From positions 4,216,001-4,280,000 of the forward strand of contig NC_016457.1 in assembly GCF_000226115.1 (NCBI RefSeq): 64,000 bases of DNA. The letters run 5' to 3'. Under the pieces are notes generated by a model. That model saw nothing but the letters and a program-made list of their open reading frames with translations. It did not search any database and had not been told where the DNA came from. Both the position numbers and the translations under genes were made by a program. This stretch comes from Thermothielavioides terrestris NRRL 8126 (lineage: Eukaryota > Ascomycota > Sordariomycetes > Sordariales > Chaetomiaceae). Position 1 is the stretch's first letter. The number at the start of each line of letters is the position of its first letter. Shown piece after piece: positions 38,601-50,679 of this stretch.

Positions 38601-41505
38601 AGTAGTTATTAGTCTTAGAAGTTTAGAATACTTAAACGTTGTACTAATAGGATTTAAAAACTTACTAACTTTTGTATAGCGCTTTATAGACCGTTTATTC
38701 TATAAGTATAAACACTTTATATATATCTAGATCAATAATATTATTATCGCTAGTAAGAATATAGAGGAGTATCTTAAGTATATTAAGACGGTTCTCAATA
38801 TCTTCGATAAGGTATATATTTATATTTTAGTAGAAAAATCCTTTATAGCCTACCTATCAGTGAGATTTCTTAGCTATATAGTCAATAGCAAAGGAGTAGC
38901 TAAGATAGACGATAAAATCGCTATATTTAAGAAACTTAAGTTCCTTAATATCTTTAAAACCTTAGAACAGTACTTTAGTATAGCTAAATAGCTATATAAG
39001 AGCATCCTATAGTATATAGTAAAAGCGTAGCCTCTATAGGACTATAAAACTAAGCTCCTTACTTAAAGGAGAGTAAGCGAAGACCTTCCTATCGCTAAGT
39101 CGAAGAACACTAAGAAAGCATTTACTTTGAACACTAAATTCAAGCCTATACTAGTGGAACTAGAGTCCTTTAGGTTGCTATAGAAACATCTATATAAGTA
39201 GTACTTCCTATATTATTATCGCCTTAATAAACTGCTATTTATTAAGTTCAATGTAAATAGCAAAGGATATAAAGCAATCGTCTTTCAACTCTATAGTAAA
39301 TAGGATAGTACTAGTATCCTTAGCTAAGATATCCTAAGTAGTAAGATCTAGCCTATTATATTCTTATCCTACCTAACTTCCAATGTAGAAAGGAAGTATA
39401 GGAGTACTAAAGTAAAAGTTGCTACTATCGTATAGGCAATTAGGAAGCTCTAAAAGATAGTACAGTTAAACTAATACCTTATAAATATCTTAATAGACTA
39501 TATAGTAACTAAAGGCATTATAAAGTATACGTCTCTTACTACTATAGACTTTATAAAGGCCAACCTAAAGTTCACTAACATTGTAAACTAGCTATCTTAG
39601 TTCGACTTTAACATTTTCTATATATTAGGAAAGCTTAATGTTATACTAGACGCCTTATTATACCTATCGACCTTTGAGGAGGACGCCTCTAATAAAACCT
39701 AAGACGCTACCAACGAACTAAAGGACATTTAGTCTACTACCTAGATTGATACTAAGGAATACTACGCTATAGACACTAGTACCTTTAAGCTAGTTATTAG
39801 TAACAAGTTTAAAGCTAAGCTAACTATAGCTTATTCCAACGATCGCTAATATAATAAGATCATTAGAAGTCTCTATAATATAGAAGAATAAACTAAGAAG
39901 ATCGCTAAATAGAGAGAACGTAAAGAGCGAGAAGGAGAGCTGCGAAGAAAGTAGTATCGAAAGCTATAGCTTAGACTCTACGAACTAAAGGACAGTCTCC
40001 TCTACTATATCGATTGTAAAAGAGCAAAGAAGCTTTATATCCCTAGTAGCTATATTAAAGATATTCTTACTATTATATATAACAATACTTATTACTTTAA
40101 TATAGATAATATAATAGTAAACCTCTTAGTATTTATATTTAACTAAAAGCGTTAGATAGTATATAAGTATATTTGGCATTGCCCTATATATAGAGAGAAC
40201 TAGACCTTAAGAGAATCGAAGCTTAGAGACCTTTAGCCAATTTAGACATTGCTATAGCCTTTCTATACTATTACTATAGATTTTATTATTGGTTTACCTA
40301 CTATACTCTCTAAAGGGACATTATAGTCAATAAAAAAGTACTTAATCCTTAATGCTATATATACTATCACCTATAAGTTTAATAAGAAAAAGCTTCTTAT
40401 AGCTAGAAACGATAAAATATTAGTAGAAGAATAGGTAGTTATAATCCTTAGAGCGTTAACGTATATAGATTAGAGACTCCTAATGTAAATTATTAGCGAC
40501 TAAGATACTAAGTTCACTTTTGACCTATAGAAAGAAATCTTTTATATCTTAGGCGTTAGCCTCTTTTTCTCAATAGCCTATTATCCCTAGATAGATAGGC
40601 AGTTAGAAAGGACGAACTAAATAGTAGAAATCGCTATCTATATAAAAGCTATAGAAAAACTAGAGACGCTATAGCCTCTACTTCTTTCTATATTATAGTA
40701 CAACCTTAATAATATATTCGTAGTCACTATTAGAAGATTATTAAATAAGTTGGTATATAGCTTTAAACTATACTCTATCCTAGATATACTTCACTATAAG
40801 AAAGATACCATTGCCTTTACTAAAGCTATTAATATCCTTAGACAGCAATATTAGAAGAAAGTAGCGGAATAGATCGATTATATAGGCGCTATCGCGAAGA
40901 TATATTATAACAATAAATATATATCTACTAAGTTCGAAGTAAGAGATACTATTTACCTACAACTATACAATAGATACTATCTCCTAGGAAAGCCTAAACG
41001 AAAGTGGTTACTATAGCGGATAGGACTATTTAAGATTGTCTATAAAATCGATAAGAACGCCTATAAGTTTGACTTCCTAGCTAGTTAAAAAGTCTATTCT
41101 ATAGTTTTAGTTTCCTAGTTATAGAAACTAAATTAAAGGAAAGACCCCTTTAGCTATAACGTAGAACTCCTTAGCCCTATAATCGTTGATAGAGACAAGC
41201 ATTAGGAAGTTAAGAAAATTATATAATAGTATATCACTTAGAGGAATAGAAGACCTAAGGTTAAGTATCTAGTATAATAGAAAGGGTATATTGCTAAGGA
41301 TGACTAGTAGATTAAATATATTTAGCTCGTTAACGACGCTAAAGAGCTTATTGAAGAATATAAAAGAGTATATCCTATCGACTAAGAGAAGAAATACTAT
41401 AACAAAGGTATCGCTATTAAGGAGTAGAAAGTAGTAACGGAGATCCTTCGATTCTAGAACTAAGTTGTCGTCGAGCTATTACAAAGGAAGGGCAACGACC
41501 AGTGA
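35637..41505 (+). pseudogene. Element A pol relic: protease, RT, RNase H, integrase, chromodomain
   Basis: The first 1.5 kb continues the gag-like region. Near 37,250 the frame reads KVYFNISNNTNLIDKEFI, a retropepsin site with Asp changed to Asn. At 38,725-38,757 INNIIIASKNIEEYLK stands where RT expects IDDIIIA, both catalytic Asp codons (GAT/GAC) now AAT. RNase H follows at about 39.2-39.7 kb, ending GKLNVILDALLYLS, then integrase at about 39.9-41.0 kb and a chromodomain at 41,255-41,390 (KYLV.WKGYIAKDD). Catalytically dead. Confidence 0.85.
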
Positions 41506-44477
41506 TAGCTATACTATTATTAACCTTCTCTTTCTTTCTTTCCTATTTCCTTCTCTTCCTTTCGTTCGCTTATACTTTCTTTATTAGAATATATTCACTT
41601 TAGTATATCTGTTACCGCTATACTACTATTAGATATATAAGCGCTACCTTCTATCTTATAGATCTCCTAGGTTTTCTTCTCTTTACCCTTTATTTAAATA
41701 TTACTAACGCTTTTAGTTATAAAACTATAGTTATTTAGTTCGTTAAGCACTTTACTTATCCTAGTTTTCCTATATATAGATTCGCTATTAACTTTAACCT
41801 ATAAATGGTTAAGGAAAGCTATTCTATTGCTATAAAGGTATAGGGCTTCGAGCCTTAAGGGTATAATGTTCTATTCTCTAGCTACCATTAGATAGCAACA
41901 CTGTTCATTAGCTATAGGCACTATACTATTATTTTTATTTACTTCTAGAATAGCTTAACGTAGGCTACTACAATTTCCTTTCTCTTTATATATTAACCTC
42001 AATATATCTATCTTCCTCAACAATTCTTTATTATAGTTATTTACGTTTACTATACAATCGATCGTTAGACCTTCTTATTACTAAGCTATATATATTTATA
42101 CGAGCTATCGTTAGTCGATATACGTTTATACTATATTCGCGACTTGAAATAATCTATTATACGTTCTTATAATACCTATGTCAACGATAGAGGCAACTAT
42201 ATAGTCGATTCTCTTAGCTCGCTAATGTTATTAAATAGCAAAACGCTTAAGTACAATTGTATTGACATTATAGAGGGAGATACCTAACTAGCCTTCGTTG
42301 TATATAAAATGCCTCCCTATATACGAAAGACGCCTACTAAAGGCTATACTACTAGCACTTAGAAGAGGGAAAGTACCTATCTTGCTACTAAGCAAGCGAG
42401 AGGTATAAAAAGGGCTAACAATACGCCTAATATTCCTTTATATACTATAAAAGTATATATGTCCTATTAAGCTACAAGTAAGAACGTCGTTTCTAGAACT
42501 ATATAAGATAACGAGATAACGGCTACTAAAGAAGCTGATATAGCTAGAGCAATTTAGAATAGTTTAGAGACCGTCTATAAAGAATAGTAGTAGGCTACTA
42601 CCTTAGGCCCTATTATAGTCTCTAACAACGAGTATAAAGTTGCTAAAGACAATAATAAAGCGCTAGACAATGACGTAATATAAGAGCACTTAGAAACTTT
42701 CTTTACTTATAAGTATATAGAGGGAGAGTAGCCCCTCTAATATATATCTAGGATTTAGTATCCTAATACTAGCAACGTTATATCTACCTATATACAATGT
42801 AAGGAAGTACAATAAGCTCTATATATTATATCCGAAGACAAGGCTATTATAACCGATAATGATTAAAATACCTTTAACAACGATAGAGCTAAGTACACTA
42901 GCGACAAAGAAGATGTAGCTACCGAACTACATTGTATTCTAGAACTCTAGGAGACTTATATATCCTATAGATATTCTCGTCGCCCTATAAAAGCTATAAA
43001 CAAATATATTGTAACTATAAGCAAAGCACTTGCTTATATATACGTAGACTTTAGCTATAATGAGGAATATATAGCTAAACTTATAATATAATTCGCTAGA
43101 TTCTACTATATAGTCCTAAAAAAGAACTTCGATAACAAACCTACTAGTTTTATATATAACCTATACGTCTATAGAATTAAAAGTATAATCAAAAAAAGCC
43201 TTTAAGGAGTTTTAAGAGACTAATATAGTTACTATAAGCTAGATACTAATAGCGATCGAGATCCTCGCTTTACAATATATCTCGTCTAAAGGAGAAGGCA
43301 ACCCTATAATCAACGTAATACTAGGAGAGCTTAGGTTTATCTATTATAATAACGTTAGGGCTATAGACGTAGTAAGCGGTACTAGCTATATAGTTACTAT
43401 AAACGACAATACAATTAAATCTCTTCAAGTAGATATAAAGGCTATATAGGCACTTACTAAGTATCTACTATAGTTCGTTTAAAAATACTGAGCTTATATC
43501 AAAGAAGTTGAGAAAACTATAGTAGAATTAACGAAGTGTATTAGTACCTTAGACGTAAATAGGAAAGCTAGTAACCTAGACCCTAATAGCCTTGCCTCCT
43601 AAGGCGACCTAGACGATATACACCTTTACTAGATAAGGAGAATTAGCAATATACAACTAGCTTACGACAAAACTATAACGGAACTCCGTTATATAGACAA
43701 CGCACTTCAAAAGGAGATCAATACTGCTACTCGAACAGTAGTGAACGTATATAATAGAGTTTATATAGGACTAGCGTAGTATATATAAGACATCGAACGC
43801 CGTCTTTCGGCTATTAAGTCCTAAACCACTGTAGTAGATTTATCTACTACGAAGATAAACATTGTAAAGTAGGCTATTATAGCTATCTAAACCGTTGGAC
43901 ACTAAGAGGTAGCGCCTAAAGTTAGCTATACTATAACTGTAACAACTATATACTCTATTAAAACTATATAGCTACCTACTTAGAGAACGCCTACTAAGGC
44001 ACCTATCGCTAAAGCTACACTACTAATTGTATCAACAACGCTAGCTAAGACGCTATACAACTAATATAATAAAAGTACCTATTCAACGTCGGGAGCTAAA
44101 ACGGCCGAAGTTACTACCACTAAGCGCTAGTGTAAAGTAACTATTAACAATAAGGTTATAAAAGACGCTAATACGTCCTCCTAAGAAACTTAAGAAGGTA
44201 CCTACTTCTATTAAATGTAAAGCGGTAATAAAGGTATCTAAGGCTAGAAGAGATGACCTTTATACTAGTAATAGTATAGTCGATCTTAATAAATAGAACA
44301 AATGAATAAACATATTATAACAAAGGACTTTGCTATAGATTAGGATAATAGATATAGAAATCCTATATAAAGTATAATATAGATTAGTTTTCTTCCTTTT
44401 CTATATACTCCTTTATCCTATATTAAGTTCTATAATAATAGCGAGGACACCATCTTTTCTTCTTGTCCCTAAGCACT
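41506..44477 (+). pseudogene. Element A extra coding-like region between pol and the 3' LTR
   Basis: About 3 kb on the plus strand with protein-like composition and RIP-type stops, beyond the end of pol. Readable parts include MPPYIRKTPTKGYTT near 42,310 and a helix-rich, coiled-coil-like stretch near 43,620-43,830 (IAELRYIDNALQKEI-like), then a Thr/Ala/Lys-rich segment to about 44,200. Standard Gypsy elements end soon after the chromodomain, so this is an added reading frame or a captured sequence. I recognise no domain. Confidence 0.5.
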
Positions 44478-44724
44478 TATTATATACAACTATAGTAAAG
44501 GCACCTATAACTGTACCACAGTTAAAGGTAATAAGCGTTCCCTTAAAAAGGAACCTCACCTAGAACCCCTTTGTAGGAAGATAGACTATATCAATATACT
44601 TTTATAATATATACTAGTGTTTAAGAGTACCGCCTCATTAGTTGACAAGGCTAAGAGGCATTGATCTTTCTCACCCTTATACGTTTACCGCTAGATAGTT
44701 ACTAAGGACTATCTACGTGTAATA
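44478..44724 (+). repeat. Element A 3' LTR
   Basis: 247 bp, starting TATTATATAC (TGTCACACGC with transitions) and ending TGTAATA. It is the gap-free partner of 13,701-13,947. The TSD GCAGA follows at 44,725-44,729. Confidence 0.9.
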
Positions 44725-44892
44725 GCAGACCGCACTACAGGGCGCGCCTCGAACCGCCCTATAGACTATACTACAGAGCGCGCCTTGAACCGCCTTGCAG
44801 ACCGCACTATAGGGCGCGCCTCGAACCGCTCTACAGACTACGCCTCGAACTACCCTACAGACTGTACTACAGGGCACACTTCGAACCGCACT
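44725..44892 (+). repeat. 36-bp codon-phased minisatellite (right part)
   Basis: Units of 36, 36, 36, 24 and 36 bp start at 44,725, 44,761, 44,797, 44,833 and 44,857. The unit begins GCAGACCGCACTACAGG and in one frame reads QTALQGAPRTAL. Unit 4 lacks exactly 12 bp, so phase is kept. It is GC-rich against an AT-rich background, though transitions including TAG have accumulated. With the 24-bp unit at 13,673 this is one array split by element A. Confidence 0.85.
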
Positions 44893-44929
44893 GTAGACTA
44901 TAGTCTAGCCTAGTAATGGACTATCTTCA

Positions 44930-46350
44930 GGAGCCTATAAGCGTTTAGGCTATATAGTAGCTACTCGATATAGTAGAACGCTACGATTGCTATATTTATA
45001 ACTATTGTAAAGCTAGGAAGCTCTCGCTATATAACGCTGTAAGACGCTTTAAGGTGTCGAAAATATAGGTCGCCTATCGTATTAAGTCTCTAAAGGAGGT
45101 CGGGCGGTACTATAGCTTGTTCAACAAGAGCGCTAGGAGGCCGACCGCCTTTACAATCGCCAAGGATACTACCCTCGAAGCCTATATGCTATAGCTTATC
45201 TAAACTAGCTCTCTAGCAAGTAGAGACCTAATCGAAGCTATAGCTAACTAGCTATATACCTACTATAATTCTCCTACTCCCCTAGTTAACTGTTACTAGT
45301 AGCAACGTTAGAAGAAAGACTATCCTATATATAAGCCGTTGTACTATATTAAGCCTATCAAAGTAGTACGCCTATTAGCTAAGCAATAGATCTAGGATTT
45401 AAAGGAGTTCTTTAATATACTTAAGGCTATAGTTGACTAGTACTAGATTATAATATCTAGCTATTGGAATATAGATAAAGTAGATATTCTAATAGCGATA
45501 TTAAGTAGGAGGTTTAAAGTATTGTTATTAAATACTAAGAAGAAAATACTAGTATATTCTACCCCCTTTTCACTCTCTTTTCCTTAATTCCTTAGCATTG
45601 ACGATAATAATAGTATTTAGCTAAAGGTTATCGACTTTTATAATAGGAAGTCTATAACGATCGTTAGCGTTAGTAATACTATTAGAGATACTATCCTACT
45701 ATATTATATCTTTAAGCAATAGCTAAGCGAGAACTAGGATATCGATACCCTTAATTCTAGAATATAGTTCAATCGATTAGATACCGCCTTTAACAATGCT
45801 AAGATTACAATAAATTAGATCTAATACTTTAACTACTACTCCTTTCTATACTATACCGAGTTTAAATGCTATAATATAACGATAGAAGATTGGTTTAACT
45901 ACAACGAAGAGGGTAACCTAGATGACCTAGCTACTTATATACCTTACTAGCGTATACTAAGGTATAAAGTCTATCGCCTATTAGTAATAGATAGCTTCTT
46001 AGACTATTATTTATTTAAGTTCTATAAATACTACCTTATATTTAATATTATCTTTATCTTCCTATCGCCCTATTTATTATACTTTATTTAGCTAATAAAT
46101 ATAGGCGTTTTCTACTATCTAAAGTACACTTATTAGCTATAGCTCTATAAGTTTATTCGCTAAGGAAATATATTGTTTAGTATAGCAGAGTTTATTAGAG
46201 GTATCTAAATAATCTCTAATACTAGCTTTTAACGAAGGAACATTATAGCTAGGTTTAAGAAGATAAGTATCTTCCTACTAAACTACAACTAAGTCATTGA
46301 TATAATCTAAAAGAAAGTAAAGAAGGCTAATACGCTAGTTTACCTATCTT
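44930..46350 (+). pseudogene. Fot1/pogo-like DNA transposase relic
   Basis: The plus strand reads through as a pogo-superfamily transposase with RIP stops. N-terminal helix-turn-helix/CENP-B-type region: LSLYNAVRRFKVSK near 45,030 and RRPTAFTIAKD near 45,140. DDE region: WNIDKVDILIAI near 45,465 (expected NxDExG), RLLVIDSFLDYYLFKFY near 45,970-46,020 and LINIGVFYYLK near 46,095. Terminal inverted repeats were not found. The minisatellite lies immediately upstream. Confidence 0.8.
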
Positions 46351-47335
46351 TAATACCCTAGGAGAGCTAGTAGTTAGAGGCTAGGAAAGGAATTAAACGT
46401 ATTAAAGAGAAATACCTTAATCTATTTAGTTCCCTAACCTAAGAGCACTTCTTCGTAGTTAAAAGCATATTCTATAAAGGCTAGCTTACTAAGGACTATT
46501 TTAACTAATTCAAAGCTAACAACAAGGACTGGCTTACCTCTCTCTCTTCTAAGAAAGCCTATAGCTACTAGGTCAAGCTATCTAGTGGTATTATTATAAA
46601 TATTACTATCAAACAAATTCAATAGACCTAGGAGCTTTAAGATTAGGAATATATTTATAAATAGTAGGCCTATAGCTAGAAAGCTATTACCTAGATCGTC
46701 AACGATATAAAGAAGGATTAGAAAGCTAAGTAGAGGATATAGAGGAAGCTACTAAAGAATAAAAAGCGTAACCCTATTATAAACCGCCTAGTAATAAAGT
46801 TATACAACAAATTTATCGATAAGATCAAAGGCAATATCTATAAATGAGATTATATATATATAGATAAGCTTAACGACGAGTAGGTACCTCCTAGCAATAG
46901 GAATCTAGGCTACGTTAATCTTAGAGACGGGAAACGTACTATTATTCCTCACTCAAAGTATAAAAAGATATAGATATACAAACTCCTAATTGAAACACTA
47001 TCTAAATCTACTATACTGTCTAAAGGCTAGTTTATAATCAACATTAGCGATAGCGAATCATCTAGCTCTAAAGAGGAGGATTAGGGTAGCACTAGCTATT
47101 AGGAAGAAGACTAGGATAACACTGGCCTACGCCTAACAGGATATTAGCGTATTATATAGGTACTCGAGAAGACTAGGGCAAAGCAGGCTAAAAAGAAGGC
47201 TAGGAAGACTGTTAAAAGCGGGGGCTCCTAGAAGGAAGGGGGTATACGTTGAAGTGATGGAGTACAAGCAAGGTATAAGCAGAGCACGCGCTATAGGGTA
47301 GCTACGGGTAGGGGGGAGTACAGGTAGTTGCATTG
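46351..47335 (+). pseudogene. Probable C-terminal extension of the pogo-like transposase
   Basis: Plus-strand coding-like sequence continues for about 1 kb after the DDE region, rich in Lys, Arg and Ser with charged helical stretches and an acidic patch (SESSSSKEED-like near 47,050). It is consistent with the long tails seen on some fungal pogo-type transposases but could be another fragment. The 66-codon minus-strand frame at 47,133-47,333 appears to be its shadow. Confidence 0.4.
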
Positions 47336-48977
47336 AACGCTGGCCTCTCTCACTGCCTATAGGTTCTATCCTCCTTATCTCTCCTATCCTAGCCCTCGAT
47401 CTTCCTCCGCATCGGCTAGCCTCTATTCCTAAGCTCGTAGATCCTTTCCTAAGCTATCCTATAGCGCCTATATAGCTCCCTAAGTACGTCTATCCGCTCT
47501 ATTGTCAACCCAATGTCTTAGTTCCCTGTATTTGCTTAGCTTAATGCCCTATACTTCGCTTAGCTTTATACCCCTCCGATCGCTCCTCCAAGTAGCTCGT
47601 ATAATCTAAGCTACTGACGTACGCCCTAGTAGCGTATATAGATGACCTATATAGTGCCCTATAGTTGGCTAGGCTATACTAGGTGCTAGATGTAAGGCGA
47701 GGTGGTTGGGCTAAGGGTTATACTAGGTGCTAAAGCGTATTCCGAGGGCTATACTGGGTACTAAGGCGGGTCCTATAGGTTAGGGTGGTTCTAGGGTATA
47801 ATAGGGCCCTCCTCCTTTAAGGTCCTTAACCCTAGGGACTACTGTGCTATAGCCTAAGGGGCGTAGTGGTCGCGCTTTAGGGTCGTAGCCTTATATACCT
47901 AGCGGCGAACTATATAACGGTAGTTTAGATAGTATATATATAGCTTACGATCTTGCTATACATATAGTTCTTGTCGATCGTACTTCGGCCTATAGCCTAG
48001 TCTACTAGCGGCAAATTATATAGCGGTAGTTTAGGTAGCGTATATATAGCTTACGATCTTCTTATATATATAGCCTCTATTAATCCAACTGCTCCTCTAT
48101 ATATATAATCTAGGGTAGCCTAGATAGAAGTGGCCTATTTAAATCTAGGGCTGTCTATTTAGGGCCTATTTAGACCCGAAATAGGAAGGCAACAATAGAG
48201 CTAAATAGAACTAAATAGAAGGTATATATATTTAGGGTGATAGTAGGAAAGAAAAGGGGTAAAGAGTATATACTATACGTGTCCTAAGCGCCTTCGCTAT
48301 ATATATAGAAAAGGGGAATTGAAACTTCTATTAGAACATTGTAATATAAGAAATATAGAATTTTAAGCCCTCTAAGCTTAAGCTACTTTACTAAGTATAT
48401 TTTCTAGGCTTATAGCTCCTAGCCTTCCTTTCCTCCTTTTCTTCCTTTGCGCTATCTTCGTAAATGCTTTACCTACCTAAGTGCTTAGCCTACTACGATG
48501 ATAATACGATACTAGCCTACAATTACGATCGTGTATATACTCTTTGCTTCCTTTTAACGCTCCCTCTAATTGTATATATATAGCTAACTTCTTTACTCTA
48601 TAGATAATTCGTTTTTTAGCGCTCCCGCCTTCGCTTCTCCTTAGTAGGTCGCCCTATAATAGTTTAGTCGATTAGTAGGATAGCTCTTAATTAATAGGAT
48701 AGCTCTAGCAATTCTAGTGTATAAGGGCTATATAGTTGGCGAACTCGCTATATAGTCGGTAGGAAGAATATAATAGTACACTAATAATATAGTAGATTTA
48801 AATAACTCATTTATTTCTAGCTACGTCTTATAAATGACCTTTAATGCTAAAATGTCGATAGATAGTATAAGGTAAACGTTGCTAATATACTAGATAGAAG
48901 CAATTATATTAAAGTTGTTCTTAAGCCTAGGCTTCTAGCCTATTAATATAGCATCTAAAGAGTGCTCTACTAGCGAG
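47336..48977. other. Gene-free repeat debris
   Basis: No protein domain is recognisable. The stretch from 47,340 to 47,900 is less AT-rich and has repeated CTAGGTGCTA-type words near 47,680-47,760. Two 56-bp direct repeats lie at 47,899-47,954 and 48,005-48,060. From 48,100 onward the sequence is simple and AT-rich. Confidence 0.5.
47899..48060 (+). repeat. Pair of 56-bp direct repeats
   Basis: CTAGCGGCRAAYTATATA-type sequence at 47,899-47,954 recurs at 48,005-48,060 (offset 106 bases), both ending GCTTACGATCTT. The few differences are transitions. It could be tandem debris of a transposon untranslated or terminal region. Confidence 0.8.
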
Positions 48978-49199
48978 GTGGAGTCGCCTACCGACGATAC
49001 GCTTATAGCTCTTATAGAGTATATATCTAGTGTAGCGGCTATACTCGTTAACGACGACGAGAAAGAGGAAAAGAAGGAGGAGGACGAAGACAAAGAGATA
49101 GAGGAATCTAAGCCTCCGACTCTATATAAAGGCAGCTTTGGCTATAAGAGAAGGGCGGTATATAGAGAGGGCGTAGATAGGGAGCAATGCGATCGCTAA
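48978..49199 (+). pseudogene. Short open frame, acidic and Lys-rich, function unknown
   Basis: 73 codons, MESPTDDTLIALIEYISS then a Glu/Lys/Asp run, ending KGSFGYKRRAVYREG. It lies in RIP-mutated DNA with coding-like sequence upstream in the same frame, so it is more likely a surviving piece of a transposon protein than a gene. Confidence 0.3.
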
Positions 49200-49489
49200 T
49201 AGTATAGTAGTCCAGTGACTTTGACTCAACGTTTAAGAAGAGAGTCCCTATAGGCGTTGCCTATATTATTTTATAAATGTAGAGAGCGTAATTAAAGTGT
49301 GTCGAAGGTATAGGCTATATATACATTGATAATAGTAGCTACCGCTATTGTATAGCTAAGTTTTTTAATAGTAGTAGCGCCCCTATCTACTACTATTAAG
49401 CTAGTATATATCTATATATAGGTTATATGTTTATTATATCTAATATATTTATAGGTTCCGGTTTATACTACGTTGAGTATATATAAAAT

Positions 49490-50270
49490 AACTATATTTG
49501 CCTAGCTATAAGTTGCCCTCCTCCTTTAAAGGCGCTAACCTTAGCGCTTTAAAGCTAAAACCTATATTTTTGTTATATATATATTATACTATTGCTAATC
49601 CCTTTAAAAAAATGAAGATTTATCTTATTACCTTCGCTATAGTTTATAGCTTTATCGAAGCCTTTAATAAAAGGGACTACCCTACTATCGACAAAAAGGT
49701 AAGTTTTTAAATATCTCTTCTATATATACGATATATATATTAAATATATTCTAGCTAGCTACACTTATCTAGGGCGTTGTCGATGTGTTTACAGTAGCCT
49801 ATAAGGCTATTAGCGGTGCTTTAGTCGCCCTTATCGCCTGCTCTAAGAACTTCTTAGAGTAGTAGAGGGAGGTATAGAAGGCGGAGGGCGTACTAAAGAG
49901 GCGCCTCCAGCGCTTTGTTGGTATGTCTACGCCGCTTTTATCTTCTTCCCCTCCTCCTAGTACTACGCTAAAGGAGGTAGTAGAGAGGCTAGCTAAGCTA
50001 GAGGAGTAGCAGAAGTGTATAAAGAGGGTAGTAGTAAGTCTATAAGTCCGTTACGTTTATAAAGTATATATATAGCTAACAATTAAAGAATAAAATTTTA
50101 GTAGTAGTAAAGAGCTAGGGCTCGCTACTAGAGGAGGGTAAGGAGAGGGAGGGGGGTAGCGAGGAAGGCGCTAATAACGTATAGGTAGACGAGTTTATAA
50201 TAGAGTCGATCTAGGGCTTGGAGAAGGACTTAGCGATATAAGGGGTAGCTATTAGGTAGGTAGATAGTTC
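49490..50270 (+). pseudogene. Unrecognised broken coding sequence, possibly intron-containing
   Basis: A 70-codon frame (49,498-49,710) ends FIEAFNKRDYPTIDKK and runs into GTAAGTTTTT, an intron-like donor; a TTTACAG acceptor-like site lies near 49,790. Downstream sequence to 50,270 is coding-like with a Lys/Glu-rich helical part. I do not recognise the protein. It could be a transposon ORF or a RIP-decayed host gene. Confidence 0.3.
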
Positions 50271-50679
50271 TTACGTTGTTTTTTCTTTTTCCTTTTCTTT
50301 CCTTTTTTTCTTAATTAAAGCGCTATTTAACGCCTTCGTTATATTTCTACTATTTATTACCTACGTCTATACTTATCTTAAATATATACTTTATAAGTAT
50401 ATAGTAAAGGCCTATTATTAATATACCTATATAGCTTCTAGGTATTCTCCTCTAGTAGGTAGTTCTTCTATTTAATAAGGAAATACTTGTTGAGAGGTAG
50501 CCTTATATAATTAAGAATAGCTTCAACCTTCTAATGCTACTCCTATATAACGACCTATATACAATTATAGTATATAAGTGCTTCTTATAGGTTGCTATTG
50601 AACGGCTTAAGCATTGTAATAGAGAAAATAGGATAGAACTTAAACGTAGGCGAGAGATGTAAGCGATATACTATCTTCT

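Larger units (their letters stand above)
13701..44724 (+). mobile_element. Element A: Gypsy chromovirus LTR retrotransposon, interrupted
   Basis: Outermost element of the nest, bounded by 247-bp LTRs and a perfect 5-bp TSD, GCAGA (13,696-13,700 and 44,725-44,729). Element B is inserted at 15,176-35,631; without B and its duplicated 5 bp, A is about 10.56 kb. Order on the plus strand: LTR, gag-like region (13.95-15.17 and from 35.64 kb), protease relic, reverse transcriptase, RNase H, integrase, chromodomain, about 3 kb of extra coding-like sequence, LTR. All frames are broken by RIP-type stops. Confidence 0.9.
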
